In this document: positions 6,467-13,254 of the stretch, one piece after another
Layout of the letters: each line of letters begins with the position of its first letter
Position numbering within the stretch: the first letter of the stretch is position 1
DNA from: Desulfuromonadaceae bacterium UBA2294
GTDB lineage: Bacteria > Desulfobacterota > Desulfuromonadia > Desulfuromonadales > UBA2294
NCBI GenBank assembly: GCA_002345625.1
Contig: DDWE01000027.1
Coordinates: forward strand, 1-13,254
Length of the DNA stretch: 13,254 bases
Direction: 5' to 3'
The notes under the pieces: generated by a model
Seen by the model: only the letters and a program-made list of their open reading frames with translations
Databases searched by the model: none
Told to the model about the DNA's origin: nothing
Position numbers and translations under genes: made by a program

Positions 6467-6993
6467 GCCGTCCGATTCCGCCGCTGTATCCGGGCGAGGT
6501 GGTCAACTGGGAGGCGCGACCGGCACCGCGCTGCTACACGTTTCGCAATTGGCGGCACAGCCTGTTCGGGTTGACCATCCTGCTTTTGGCCGGGGCCTGG
6601 TTGGCCGTGGGACTGAATCTCGATGCTGAGGCCGGCACGGTCTGTTACAGTCTTTTCCCCCTGCCGGTGGTGATTGTCAGCCTCTGGCTGGTTTTTGGCC
6701 ATCTGCTGGTTGCTCGCCTCGAATGGGACGGGGTCTGGTATGCTTTGACTGACCGTCGATTGCTGGTTCATCGTGGCCTGTTGCGGCGGCGCTGGTCGTC
6801 CCTGCCACTACCCGATGTGGTCTGGTTCCGGCTGATCCTGCACAGTCTCGAACTTGGGACCGTCACGGTTCGTGCCGGCAGCGATGGCTCTGACCGTCTG
6901 GTTCTGGCCTGTATCGAGCAGCCGCGCAGCCTGACAGATCGGCTTGAGGTGATCGTCCGTGATAATGGCCACTTGGCAAAGGTTGAGGAGTGA
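6463..6993 (+). CDS. Membrane-anchored bacterial PH-domain (DUF304/bPH2-like) protein
   Basis: This 176-residue protein overlaps the preceding gene by the ATGA motif (6463-6466), which implies translational coupling. Two hydrophobic segments (about residues 32-52 and 64-84) predict a membrane hairpin. The C-terminal half, residues 88-165, has the bacterial PH pattern: W-x-ALTDRRLLVHRGLLRRR (92-110), then a hydrophobic strand, then LGTVTVRAG (131-139) and a final strand LVLACIEQP (146-154) before a helix. The T-[DN]-x-R signature followed by a Gly and basic residues is typical of DUF304 proteins such as YdbS and YdbT. With this topology the PH domain should face the cytoplasm. Function is unknown. 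The coupling with a periplasmic lipoprotein suggests a shared envelope task. Confidence 0.78.
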   Translation: MSRPIPPLYPGEVVNWEARPAPRCYTFRNWRHSLFGLTILLLAGAWLAVGLNLDAEAGTVCYSLFPLPVVIVSLWLVFGHLLVARLEWDGVWYALTDRRLLVHRGLLRRRWSSLPLPDVVWFRLILHSLELGTVTVRAGSDGSDRLVLACIEQPRSLTDRLEVIVRDNGHLAKVEE

Positions 6994-7055
6994 GGCATTG
7001 GGGGTGAATCCCGCAGGCTCACAACTTTCTGAATGATAAGGTGTAATGAGGATTC

Positions 7056-8375
7056 ATGACGAAACAGTTCTATCTTGAAACGTTTGGCTGCCAGATGAAT
7101 GTGGTCGACTCCGAACGGATCGTCGACCTGTTGACCGGCATCGGTTACCAGGCGGCGGCGACACCCGAGGAGGCAGATCTGGTGCTGTTGAATACCTGTT
7201 CGGTGCGTGACAAGGCCGAGCGCAAGGTCTACGGTCATCTCGGCCGCTTCAAGCCGTTAAAAGATCGCAACCCTGATCTGATCATCGGCGTCGGTGGTTG
7301 CGTCGCCCAGCAGGAAGGGGAGAAGCTCCTGGCCAAGGTTCCTTATCTTGACCTGGTGTTCGGCACCCACAATGTGCACAAGCTGGCAGAGATGGTACAG
7401 GCCGTGGAGACCAACCGGGTCCGTTGCCACCAGACCGAGTTTCTTGATCGCGACACCCGGCTGCAGCTCTTTCCGCAACGCCGTGGCGGTGATGCGGTGA
7501 CGCGCTTCATTACGGTGATGCAGGGGTGCGATAATTTCTGCTCCTACTGCGTGGTCCCCCATGTGCGCGGTCGTGAGATCAGTCGCCCGAGCGCTGATGT
7601 GCTGGCCGAAGTGACGGAATTGGCGGGCGCCGGAGTTCGTGAGATCACCCTGATCGGCCAGAATGTCAACTCCTATGGTGTCAACGACAGCGCTGAGCCC
7701 GATTTTGCCACTCTGCTGGAGATGGTGGCAGCGGTTGACGGGATTGAGCGGATTCGCTTCACCACCTCGCATCCGAAGGATATTTCCGATGCCTTGATTG
7801 CGACTTTCGGTCGGCTCGGTAAACTGTGTCACCATATCCATCTTCCGGTGCAGTGCGGCTCCGACCGTATCTTGAAGCTGATGAATCGCGGTTACACCCG
7901 GGCTCACTATCTCGACCGGATTGAGCGGTTGCGTGCCGTCTGCCCGGAGATTCGCTTTACCACCGACGTTATTGTCGGCTTTCCGGGGGAGACCGAGGAC
8001 GATTTTGCCGCGACCCTCGATCTGGTCAAGACCGTGCGTTATGCCGATGCCTTCACCTTCCTCTATTCGCCGCGCCCCGGTACTGCCGCTGCGCAGATGG
8101 AGGATGATCTGACTGCTGCCGTCAAACAGGAGCGTTTCGATCGCTTATTGCAACTGCAACAGACGATCAGTGCCGAGATCTGGGCGAGTGATAACGGTCA
8201 GGTGCTGCCGGTGCTGGTCGAAGGGGTCAGTCGACAAGGTGGTGGCCAGCTGTTCGGTCGCAGCACCTGGAACCGGATCGTCAATTTTGCCGGTGATTCC
8301 GATCTGGTCGGTCGTGTCGTGCCGGTGAAGGTCACCCGTAACTATCGCAATTCGCAGCTTGGCACACGTGCATAG
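7056..8375 (+). CDS. miaB: tRNA-2-methylthio-N6-dimethylallyladenosine37 synthase MiaB
   Basis: This 439-residue methylthiotransferase has the full MiaB domain order. The N-terminal UPF0004 domain holds the three cluster cysteines: C12 in FGCQMN, C48 in NTCSVR and C82 in GGCVAQ. The radical SAM domain has C158-x3-C162-x2-C165 (QGCDNFCSYC), and a C-terminal TRAM domain spans about residues 375-435. The sequences FGCQMNVVDSE and RGREISRPS favour MiaB over RimO or MtaB. The enzyme adds a methylthio group to i6A37 of tRNAs reading UNN codons, using two [4Fe-4S] clusters and SAM. The start ATG has GAGG (7048-7051) upstream. Length is normal for the family. The stop TAG overlaps the ribosome binding site of the next gene, so miaB is cotranscribed with two signalling genes. 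The gap 6994-7055 contains no clear terminator. Confidence 0.97.
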   Translation: MTKQFYLETFGCQMNVVDSERIVDLLTGIGYQAAATPEEADLVLLNTCSVRDKAERKVYGHLGRFKPLKDRNPDLIIGVGGCVAQQEGEKLLAKVPYLDLVFGTHNVHKLAEMVQAVETNRVRCHQTEFLDRDTRLQLFPQRRGGDAVTRFITVMQGCDNFCSYCVVPHVRGREISRPSADVLAEVTELAGAGVREITLIGQNVNSYGVNDSAEPDFATLLEMVAAVDGIERIRFTTSHPKDISDALIATFGRLGKLCHHIHLPVQCGSDRILKLMNRGYTRAHYLDRIERLRAVCPEIRFTTDVIVGFPGETEDDFAATLDLVKTVRYADAFTFLYSPRPGTAAAQMEDDLTAAVKQERFDRLLQLQQTISAEIWASDNGQVLPVLVEGVSRQGGGQLFGRSTWNRIVNFAGDSDLVGRVVPVKVTRNYRNSQLGTRA

Positions 8376-8381
8376 GGAGAG
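8374..8381 (+). promoter_or_regulatory. Ribosome binding site that fixes the start of the REC-GAF protein
   Basis: AGGGAGAG lies five bases before ATG 8386 and overlaps the miaB stop codon. The in-frame ATG at 8359, inside miaB, has no comparable site and would add nine residues before the receiver domain. Confidence 0.8.
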
Positions 8382-8385
8382 AACC

Positions 8386-10269
8386 ATGGCCAAGGGGCGT
8401 ATCCTTGCCATCGACAACGAGAAGTTCTATCAGCGATTCTACCGCAATCTGCTCGAAGAGCAGGGGTACGAGTTGACGGTGACCGATGGCCCCGCCGCCG
8501 GTCTGGCAGCGCTGGGAGTACAGCCTTATGACCTGGTGATCGCCGACATCCGGCTGCCCGGACTTGAGGGCCCGGCTCTGGTCGACGCCATTCGCAAGCA
8601 GGCACCCCAGCAGGAGATTCTCGCCGTCTGCGAACTGCAGGATGTCAATATCGCCATACAGGCGGTCAAGCTCGGCATTTTTGGTTATATGCTCAAACCA
8701 CTCAACGCCGAAGAGCTGCTGTTACAGATCGATCGCTGCCTGTTCCGGCAGTCGGTTAACCGCGAACACCGCAAACTGCTGGAAGAGAACCTCGAATTCC
8801 ATGCCTTGCTCTCCCAGTACAACCGCTGCCTTGCTCTGCTGCAGGTCGATGATCTCGACCGTTTCGGGGATTTGTTGCTTGACACCCTGATGGAGCTTCT
8901 GGTTGCCGAAGGGGGGATCCTCTGGCTCAGTGAAGGTGAAGGAGAGCAGTACCGTTTCCGTAGTCGACGCGGTCTTGGCCGGCTGCGACCGGGCGAGGAG
9001 TTAATCACGCCCGGCAGCGGTGACGAACGGATGATGCATGCGGGACGTGCCGTGCTGTTGCAGGACGGGCGGATTCTGGTGCTGCCGGTTTGCCATGAGG
9101 GGAAGGTGCTGGCAATGGTGCGCATCGAAACCCCGACCGGACGCCGAAAATTCAGCCCACGCGATCAGCGCATCGCCGACTTTGTTGCCGATTTTGCCGC
9201 CTGTTCCCTGCAGCACATTCTGCGTATTCGCGAGCTCGAACGAGGAAGTCTGCGTGCCGCCGATCGCGATGTCTACAACATGGCCTTTTTTCGCGATTAT
9301 GCCGAGCGTGAGCTGTATAAAGCACGACGTTACAACCGTAAACTCTCCTTCGTCCGGTTGGTGATCGACAACCACGCCAGGCTTAAGGGCCGTTTTCACG
9401 ATCGTGACATGGCCACCGTGCAGAGCCAGATGATCAAGCTGGTTAATGGTGTCCTGCGTGACGCTGATATCATGGCGCTGCACAGTGATGACAGTTTTTA
9501 TATCCTGTTGCCGGAGACCGATTACTGGGGGTCACTGGTCATGCAGCGTCGCCTGCGTCAGGCCCTCAGCGGGCAGTTGCGCATCGGTGATATGCACAAG
9601 GATGCCCAATTCGATGTCTACTTGCGCTCGGCGGCTTTTCCGGTCGACGGGACCACCCTTGAAGACCTGGAGCGCGTGGCGGACCGGCGTATGGAGCGCT
9701 TGCGCACCAGCCTGTTTTACCGCAGCGATTTGCAATCGTTGCCCTTCTGGCCGGTGGTGGAGAAGATCCTCGGCCCGCCTGACAGCCTGTTGGCTGGTGA
9801 GCGTCTGCGCGTGCCTGCGGCACAGAAGCGCTTCGAGACCTCTGGCCGCAGCTGTTATGGATTGATGCCGCGCTCACGCCTGGTCGAAATCCTCCGTGCG
9901 TTCTGTCGTGAGGTGACCGAGTCCCCGCTGGTAAGGGGGGTGATTTACTGTGGTTGCAGCGATTTTGACGCGTTGCGTGGCAGCCTGCGTTCTTTGCGGG
10001 AGATTGAACAGACCGCGACCTCCTTCTTTCTTCTCGGTGGCAATAAGCGGGTTGAGTGGGAGATGCAACGGGTGATGCCGATCTTTATCGATGAACCGGT
10101 CTTTCGCCAGACGACCTTTTTGCTATACCTGAACGAGGACTACGCCTACGCCCTGTTTGCACGGCCGACGGCAGAGGGGCTGGTCGGTTTTCACACCTCC
10201 GATTTTTATTTTGTCGAAAACATGATCGCCCGGTTGCAGGAGCAATATCAATTGCGCGCGCAGGTGTAA
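8386..10269 (+). CDS. Response regulator: REC, GAF, degenerate GGDEF and an unassigned C-terminal domain
   Basis: This 627-residue soluble protein begins with a receiver domain (residues 4-120). D54 (VIADIRLPG) is the phosphoacceptor, K104 in YMLKPL is conserved, and the acidic site is D10 with N11. The switch Thr/Ser position reads VC near residue 81. Residues about 140-285 fit a GAF domain (LLDTLMELLVAEGGILWL, then RILVLPVCHEGKVLAMVRI). Residues about 292-450 align with a diguanylate cyclase fold: MAFFRDYAERELYKARRYNR, then LRDADIMALHSDDSFYILLPETD. The catalytic GGDEF is SDDSF (367-371), so c-di-GMP synthesis is not expected. Residues 450-627 form a further domain ending in GFHTSDFYFVENMIARLQ, which I cannot assign with confidence. 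No sensor kinase is encoded nearby. It is followed after three bases by another REC-type gene, so the two are probably partners. Confidence 0.86.
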   Translation: MAKGRILAIDNEKFYQRFYRNLLEEQGYELTVTDGPAAGLAALGVQPYDLVIADIRLPGLEGPALVDAIRKQAPQQEILAVCELQDVNIAIQAVKLGIFGYMLKPLNAEELLLQIDRCLFRQSVNREHRKLLEENLEFHALLSQYNRCLALLQVDDLDRFGDLLLDTLMELLVAEGGILWLSEGEGEQYRFRSRRGLGRLRPGEELITPGSGDERMMHAGRAVLLQDGRILVLPVCHEGKVLAMVRIETPTGRRKFSPRDQRIADFVADFAACSLQHILRIRELERGSLRAADRDVYNMAFFRDYAERELYKARRYNRKLSFVRLVIDNHARLKGRFHDRDMATVQSQMIKLVNGVLRDADIMALHSDDSFYILLPETDYWGSLVMQRRLRQALSGQLRIGDMHKDAQFDVYLRSAAFPVDGTTLEDLERVADRRMERLRTSLFYRSDLQSLPFWPVVEKILGPPDSLLAGERLRVPAAQKRFETSGRSCYGLMPRSRLVEILRAFCREVTESPLVRGVIYCGCSDFDALRGSLRSLREIEQTATSFFLLGGNKRVEWEMQRVMPIFIDEPVFRQTTFLLYLNEDYAYALFARPTAEGLVGFHTSDFYFVENMIARLQEQYQLRAQV

Positions 10270-10272
10270 ACG

Positions 10273-11745
10273 ATGAACAAGGAAATCCGGACCACCCCTA
10301 TGATTCTTCTGGCCAGCGCCAGTTCACTCTTTGCGCCGCTGGCCGGCCCTCTGCGCCAACGCGGCTGTCGGGTCGAAGAGTGCGTCGATGGCGCCAAAAC
10401 GCTGGAAGTGGCGTTGCGTGACGCCCCTGACCTGTTGCTGGTCGACACCAGCTTGCCGGTTTTAGGTCCCGATCGCCTGGCCGCTCTGTTGCGCACCAAC
10501 CGACGCACAGAAGAGGCGGCGATCTTTTTTGTCGGTACGGAAGGTGAGGACGTCAACGGTTTTCGTGCTTCCACCGATCGTTTTGTAACCCGGCCCTTTA
10601 ATGTCGAACAGTTGCTTGGCGAAATCCGCATCCTGTTTACTGCCAGGCGACGTAGCTCCGAACTCGCCGAGGCGCGGACCGAAGTTGAGGGAGATCTGCA
10701 GCAGATCAGCCTACCCGACCTGCTCCAGGTCTTTGCCATGAACCAGAAGGATGGTGTCCTTGCACTGGCGCATCACAACCGCAAAGGGTATGTCTATCTC
10801 TCCTCCGGACAGCCGATCAATGCGCGTGTCGGTCAGGCGAATGGGGTCAAAGCCTTCTTTCGTCTGTTGCAGTGGGAACAGGGGGTCTTCCGTTTTACCC
10901 CCGGGCAGCCACAAACCGAGAACCGCATCACCCATACGACCGATCAATTGTTGTTGGAGGGGATGCGGCAGAACGACGAAATGCGGGCACAGATGTCGAG
11001 CTTCCCCGCAGTCACTGCGCTCCTTGAGCTGGCGGTGCCGGCAGACCGTTTACCTGAAGGACTACGGCCGGCGACCCTGGAGCTGTTGCGCAGTCTCGGC
11101 GAACGACCACAGGTCGGGGATATCGTCGAAGCCAGCCCGCAGAGCGATTATGAGGTGTTGCAGGTGCTGCGTTCCCTGCTCGAGAAAGGGCTGGTGCGTG
11201 AGCAGGCGCAAAGTGCCGCGACCACCAACCTGACCGCATTTTTGTCTCTGGCCGAGATTGTGGCCATCAAGGAGTTTCTCGGCGAAGGAAGCTCTCTGGC
11301 TGAATCGCTATCGGCCAAACTGATCCTGCTGGCGACCAATGATGACGAAGTCAGTGCCTTTTTGCAGGCCCTGCAGGGGATCGATGAATTCGAACCTGAG
11401 AGCGACTTCTTTCACGGTGCCGGCAGCTTGACTCTGGGGGATGTCGGTCGCCTGGAGATCACTAGCGCCTTTCACCTGCGCCTGTTCGTCCTGCCGGCCG
11501 AAGCCCTCGCCGCACCGTTGTGGCGTCCCTTCTGCCATCGCCTGTTCGGCGTACTCTCCCTGGCCGGCAACGACAACCTGCAGGAGGCTGAGCGCTACTT
11601 TTCCCAGACCATGCATATGCCGGTGGCGCGGAGTCGGGATCGAAACGCGCTGGGCGGCGTGCTGCCCTTGCGCCGTAATGATCGCTCAGGATTGCGTCGC
11701 CTGCTACAGTTTTTTGCGGCCCACTTTACCGGTGGAGACTCCTAG
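10273..11745 (+). CDS. Pseudo-receiver, DUF4388/PATAN, winged-helix and GTPase-like domain protein
   Basis: This 490-residue protein starts three bases after the previous stop, with AGGTG (10262-10266) as its ribosome binding site. Residues 9-125 form a receiver-like domain. The Asp D58 (LLLVDTSLP) is kept, but the acidic pair is absent (ILLASAS, 11-17) and the conserved Lys is Arg107 (TRPF), so normal phosphorylation chemistry is doubtful. Residues 138-235 are a DUF4388/PATAN domain (LQQISLPDLLQVFAMNQKDG, then GYVYLSSGQPINARVG). Residues about 245-312 look like a winged helix. Residues 345-485 follow the strand order of Ras/MglA-like GTPases (KLILLATNDDEVSAFLQAL, LGDVGRLEI, LRLFVLPAEAL, FGVLSLAGND, GVLPLRRNDRSGLRRLLQFF). 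There is no P-loop GK[ST] and no DxxG, so nucleotide binding is unlikely. The likely role is an interaction hub for the upstream regulator. Confidence 0.82.
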   Translation: MNKEIRTTPMILLASASSLFAPLAGPLRQRGCRVEECVDGAKTLEVALRDAPDLLLVDTSLPVLGPDRLAALLRTNRRTEEAAIFFVGTEGEDVNGFRASTDRFVTRPFNVEQLLGEIRILFTARRRSSELAEARTEVEGDLQQISLPDLLQVFAMNQKDGVLALAHHNRKGYVYLSSGQPINARVGQANGVKAFFRLLQWEQGVFRFTPGQPQTENRITHTTDQLLLEGMRQNDEMRAQMSSFPAVTALLELAVPADRLPEGLRPATLELLRSLGERPQVGDIVEASPQSDYEVLQVLRSLLEKGLVREQAQSAATTNLTAFLSLAEIVAIKEFLGEGSSLAESLSAKLILLATNDDEVSAFLQALQGIDEFEPESDFFHGAGSLTLGDVGRLEITSAFHLRLFVLPAEALAAPLWRPFCHRLFGVLSLAGNDNLQEAERYFSQTMHMPVARSRDRNALGGVLPLRRNDRSGLRRLLQFFAAHFTGGDS

Positions 11746-11827
11746 GGCAGGGGAGGCTGTTACTTTGCCGCGCCGAAAATGAATTGTCACACCTGTTTGA
11801 TGGCCTACGTTTTACACCTGATGTTCT

Positions 11828-11832
11828 GGAGG
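11828..11832 (+). promoter_or_regulatory. Ribosome binding site that fixes the start of the PHP protein
   Basis: GGAGG lies five bases before ATG 11838. The in-frame TTG at 11784 has no such site and would place 18 unconserved residues before the invariant DLHTHT motif. Confidence 0.8.
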
Positions 11833-11837
11833 TTTTT

Positions 11838-12488
11838 ATGATCGATCTGCACACCCACACCCTGTTCAGTGATGGCGAACTTATTCCGTCTGAGCTGGCA
11901 CGCCGGGCGGTCGTGAAAGGGTACACGGCCATCGGTATGACTGACCATGGCGATCAGTCGAATCTCGACTTGATTATTCCGCGCCTGGTACGCGTGGCGA
12001 CCGATCTGTCACGGGCCTGGGGAATCACCATCATTCCCGGCATCGAACTGACCCACGTGCCGCCGGCCCATTTTGCCGAGGCCGTACGCGAAGCGCGGCG
12101 ACTTGGTGCCAAACTGGTGCTCGGTCATGGCGAGACCATCGTCGAGCCGGTGGCGCCGACCACTAATCGTGCCGCCATTGAGGCCGGGGTTGATGTTCTT
12201 GCTCACCCGGGACTCATCAGCGATGACGATGCTGCCCTTGCTGCAAAATGCGGGGTTCTGCTTGAAATCACAACGCGCAAGGGTCACAGTCTGACCAATG
12301 GCCATGTTGTCCGCATGGCGCAGAAACACGGTGCCAGCCTGGTGGTCAACAACGACGCCCACGCCCCCGGCGACCTGGTCAGCCCGGAGATGGCCGAGCA
12401 GATCGCCCTCGGCGCCGGATTGACCCCGGCCGAGTTTCTGCAGGCGCAGGATAATGCCGCCGAGCTGATTCGTAGGCGACTCGGGTGA
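11838..12488 (+). CDS. PHP-family metal-dependent hydrolase (histidinol-phosphatase-like)
   Basis: This 216-residue protein is a stand-alone PHP domain. The metal ligands appear in order: H5 and H7 in DLHTHT, D12, H37 in TDHG, E70 in GIEL, H97 in GHGE, H123 in AHPG, and D173/H175 in NNDAH. PHP proteins are TIM-barrel-like phosphoesterases with two or three metals in the cytoplasm. Relatives act as histidinol phosphatase, as nucleotide or polymerase-associated nucleases, or on other phosphates. This short form is often annotated as a histidinol-phosphatase domain protein, but no his genes are in view, so the substrate is uncertain. The 92-base gap from the preceding operon has neither a clear terminator nor a convincing promoter. 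Readthrough from upstream is possible. Confidence 0.88.
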   Translation: MIDLHTHTLFSDGELIPSELARRAVVKGYTAIGMTDHGDQSNLDLIIPRLVRVATDLSRAWGITIIPGIELTHVPPAHFAEAVREARRLGAKLVLGHGETIVEPVAPTTNRAAIEAGVDVLAHPGLISDDDAALAAKCGVLLEITTRKGHSLTNGHVVRMAQKHGASLVVNNDAHAPGDLVSPEMAEQIALGAGLTPAEFLQAQDNAAELIRRRLG

Positions 12489-12517
12489 GTTGTGTTGTCA
12501 ATAAGGCACAAAGAAGG

Positions 12518-12608
12518 TATTGACGCAGAGACGCTGAGACGCAGAGTATGTTCAATCAGGAATGACAACCTAATATTTTCTCAGCGCCTCTGCGTCTCTG
12601 CGTCAATA
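12518..12608. repeat. Long imperfect inverted repeat of CGCAGAGACGC type (possible dispersed or MITE-like element)
   Basis: Arms of 29 bases (12518-12546 and 12580-12608) match at 26 positions. The outer 17 bases, TATTGACGCAGAGACGC, are perfectly inverted. The 33-base centre (12547-12579) is AT-rich. Within the left arm the units GACGCAGAG, GACGCTGAG and GACGCAGAG repeat directly. Similar GACGCAGAG strings are common between genes in many bacteria. The element sits between the PHP stop and the M42 gene, and its transcript would form a large hairpin. Confidence 0.8.
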
Positions 12609-12652
12609 TGTTTTGTGGTTGTTTTGCCTTTAATCGGATGATGAGGAAAAAG

Positions 12653-13254
12653 ATGGACGAAAAAGCATACGATTTTTTGAAAGAACTGGTCGAAGCCCCG
12701 AGCCCGTCAGGGTTTGAACAACCGGCCCAGCGCGTGATGCGCCGCCACCTGGAAGGGTGCGTCGACGAACTGCGTACCGATGTCATGGGTAATCTCATCG
12801 GCCGGATCGATGCCGGCAAAAAAGGGGCACCGCGGGTGATGCTCGCCGGCCATTGTGACGAGATCGGCTTCATGGTCAAGTACATCGATGATCAGGGCTA
12901 TCTTAATTTTGCGCCGATCGGTGGGGTTGATGCCCATCTGGTGCCCGGACACCGGGTCACCGTGCATGGCGTGGCCGGTCCGATCCGCGGCGTCGTCGGC
13001 AAAAAGCCGATCCACCTGATGGAGGCCAAGGAGCGCGAGACGGTCGTCAAGTTCAAGGACCAGTACATCGATATCGGTGCCAGTGATCGCGCTGCCGCCG
13101 AAGAACTTATCGCCATTGGTGACCCGGTCACCTTTGCCGCCGGCCTTGAGCGTTTGCAGGGCGATCGGGTTGTCTCCCGTGCCTTTGATGACAAGATGGG
13201 GGCCTGGATCGTGGCCCGGGTACTGCAGGAAGTCCGGCGGGCCGGAAAATCGTC
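12653..13254 (+). CDS. M42 family aminopeptidase/glutamyl aminopeptidase-like, N-terminal part (3' end outside window)
   Basis: The frame is open from ATG 12653 to the window end, giving 200 residues of a family usually about 340-360 long. Metal ligands of the M42 (FrvX/PepA-type) cocatalytic site are visible: H67 in AGHCDEIGFMV, with D69 adjacent, and D179 in RAFDDKMGAW, where many members have DNRxG. The inserted PDZ-like or dimerisation region of the family fits residues about 75-165 (PIGGVDAHLVPGHRV, IRGVVGKKPIHLM). These are cytosolic, oligomeric metallo-aminopeptidases that finish peptide breakdown. The start at 12653 is chosen because GAGG (12643-12646) is six bases upstream. The in-frame ATG codons at 12638 and 12641 would put that site inside the coding region. 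The inverted repeat lies in its 5' region. Confidence 0.92.
   Translation, partial: MDEKAYDFLKELVEAPSPSGFEQPAQRVMRRHLEGCVDELRTDVMGNLIGRIDAGKKGAPRVMLAGHCDEIGFMVKYIDDQGYLNFAPIGGVDAHLVPGHRVTVHGVAGPIRGVVGKKPIHLMEAKERETVVKFKDQYIDIGASDRAAAEELIAIGDPVTFAAGLERLQGDRVVSRAFDDKMGAWIVARVLQEVRRAGKS

Noticed and set aside
7000..7055. Terminator or promoter in the gap before miaB
   Set aside because: Only a short GGGGG/CCC pairing and no T-tract or well-spaced promoter boxes could be seen.
8359..8385. Start of the REC-GAF protein at the ATG inside miaB
   Set aside because: It has no ribosome binding site, whereas AGGGAGAG fits the ATG at 8386 and the receiver domain begins right after it.
11784..11837. TTG start of the PHP protein 54 bases upstream
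   Set aside because: GGAGG sits at normal distance from ATG 11838, and PHP domains start at the DLHTHT strand.

Overview
The window looks like a chromosomal segment of an anaerobic deltaproteobacterium of the Desulfuromonadia (Desulfuromonas, Geobacter or Pelobacter type). This is an inference from the moderately high G+C, the DUF4388/PATAN signalling proteins, the AMMECR1 protein, a good -24/-12 (sigma-54) promoter candidate, and a dispersed-type CGCAGAGACGC inverted repeat. No database search was possible. I see no rRNA, tRNA, CRISPR array, transposase or phage gene, so this is an ordinary, gene-dense region rather than a mobile island.

Layout. Bases 1-1854 (+) hold the 3' end of an ABC-F ATPase gene followed 12 bases later by a MinD/ParA-like ATPase with an unusual zinc-knuckle C-terminal half. 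Bases 1935-3703 (+) hold a promoter region, a protein with two DUF4388-like repeats, and a seven-helix membrane protein, ending in a strong hairpin (3730-3762). Bases 3823-5006 (-) hold a PlsC-type acyltransferase and an AMMECR1 protein, separated by an intrinsic terminator. Bases 5007-5263 are a divergent control region with facing promoter candidates and a structured leader. Bases 5264-6993 (+) hold a lipoprotein of M48 peptidase plus TPR type, with its catalytic Glu replaced by Ala, translationally coupled to a membrane PH-domain protein. Bases 7056-11745 (+) form a tight operon: miaB, then a REC-GAF-degenerate GGDEF protein, then a REC-DUF4388-winged helix-GTPase-like protein. Bases 11838-12488 (+) encode a PHP-family metal-dependent hydrolase. 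A 91-base inverted-repeat element (12518-12608) follows, then the start of an M42 aminopeptidase that runs off the right edge.

How the genes fit together. miaB, the AMMECR1 gene, the PHP and M42 hydrolases and the ABC-F gene are housekeeping. The interesting content is a set of signalling proteins and an envelope protein that keep the folds of known enzymes while losing key residues: a pseudo-receiver, a GGDEF domain reading SDDSF, a C-terminal Ras/MglA-like domain without a P-loop, and an M48 domain reading HALGH. Together with the MinD-like ATPase and two DUF4388 proteins, this suggests scaffolding or polarity-type regulation rather than classical catalytic output. That is inference from domain architecture only.
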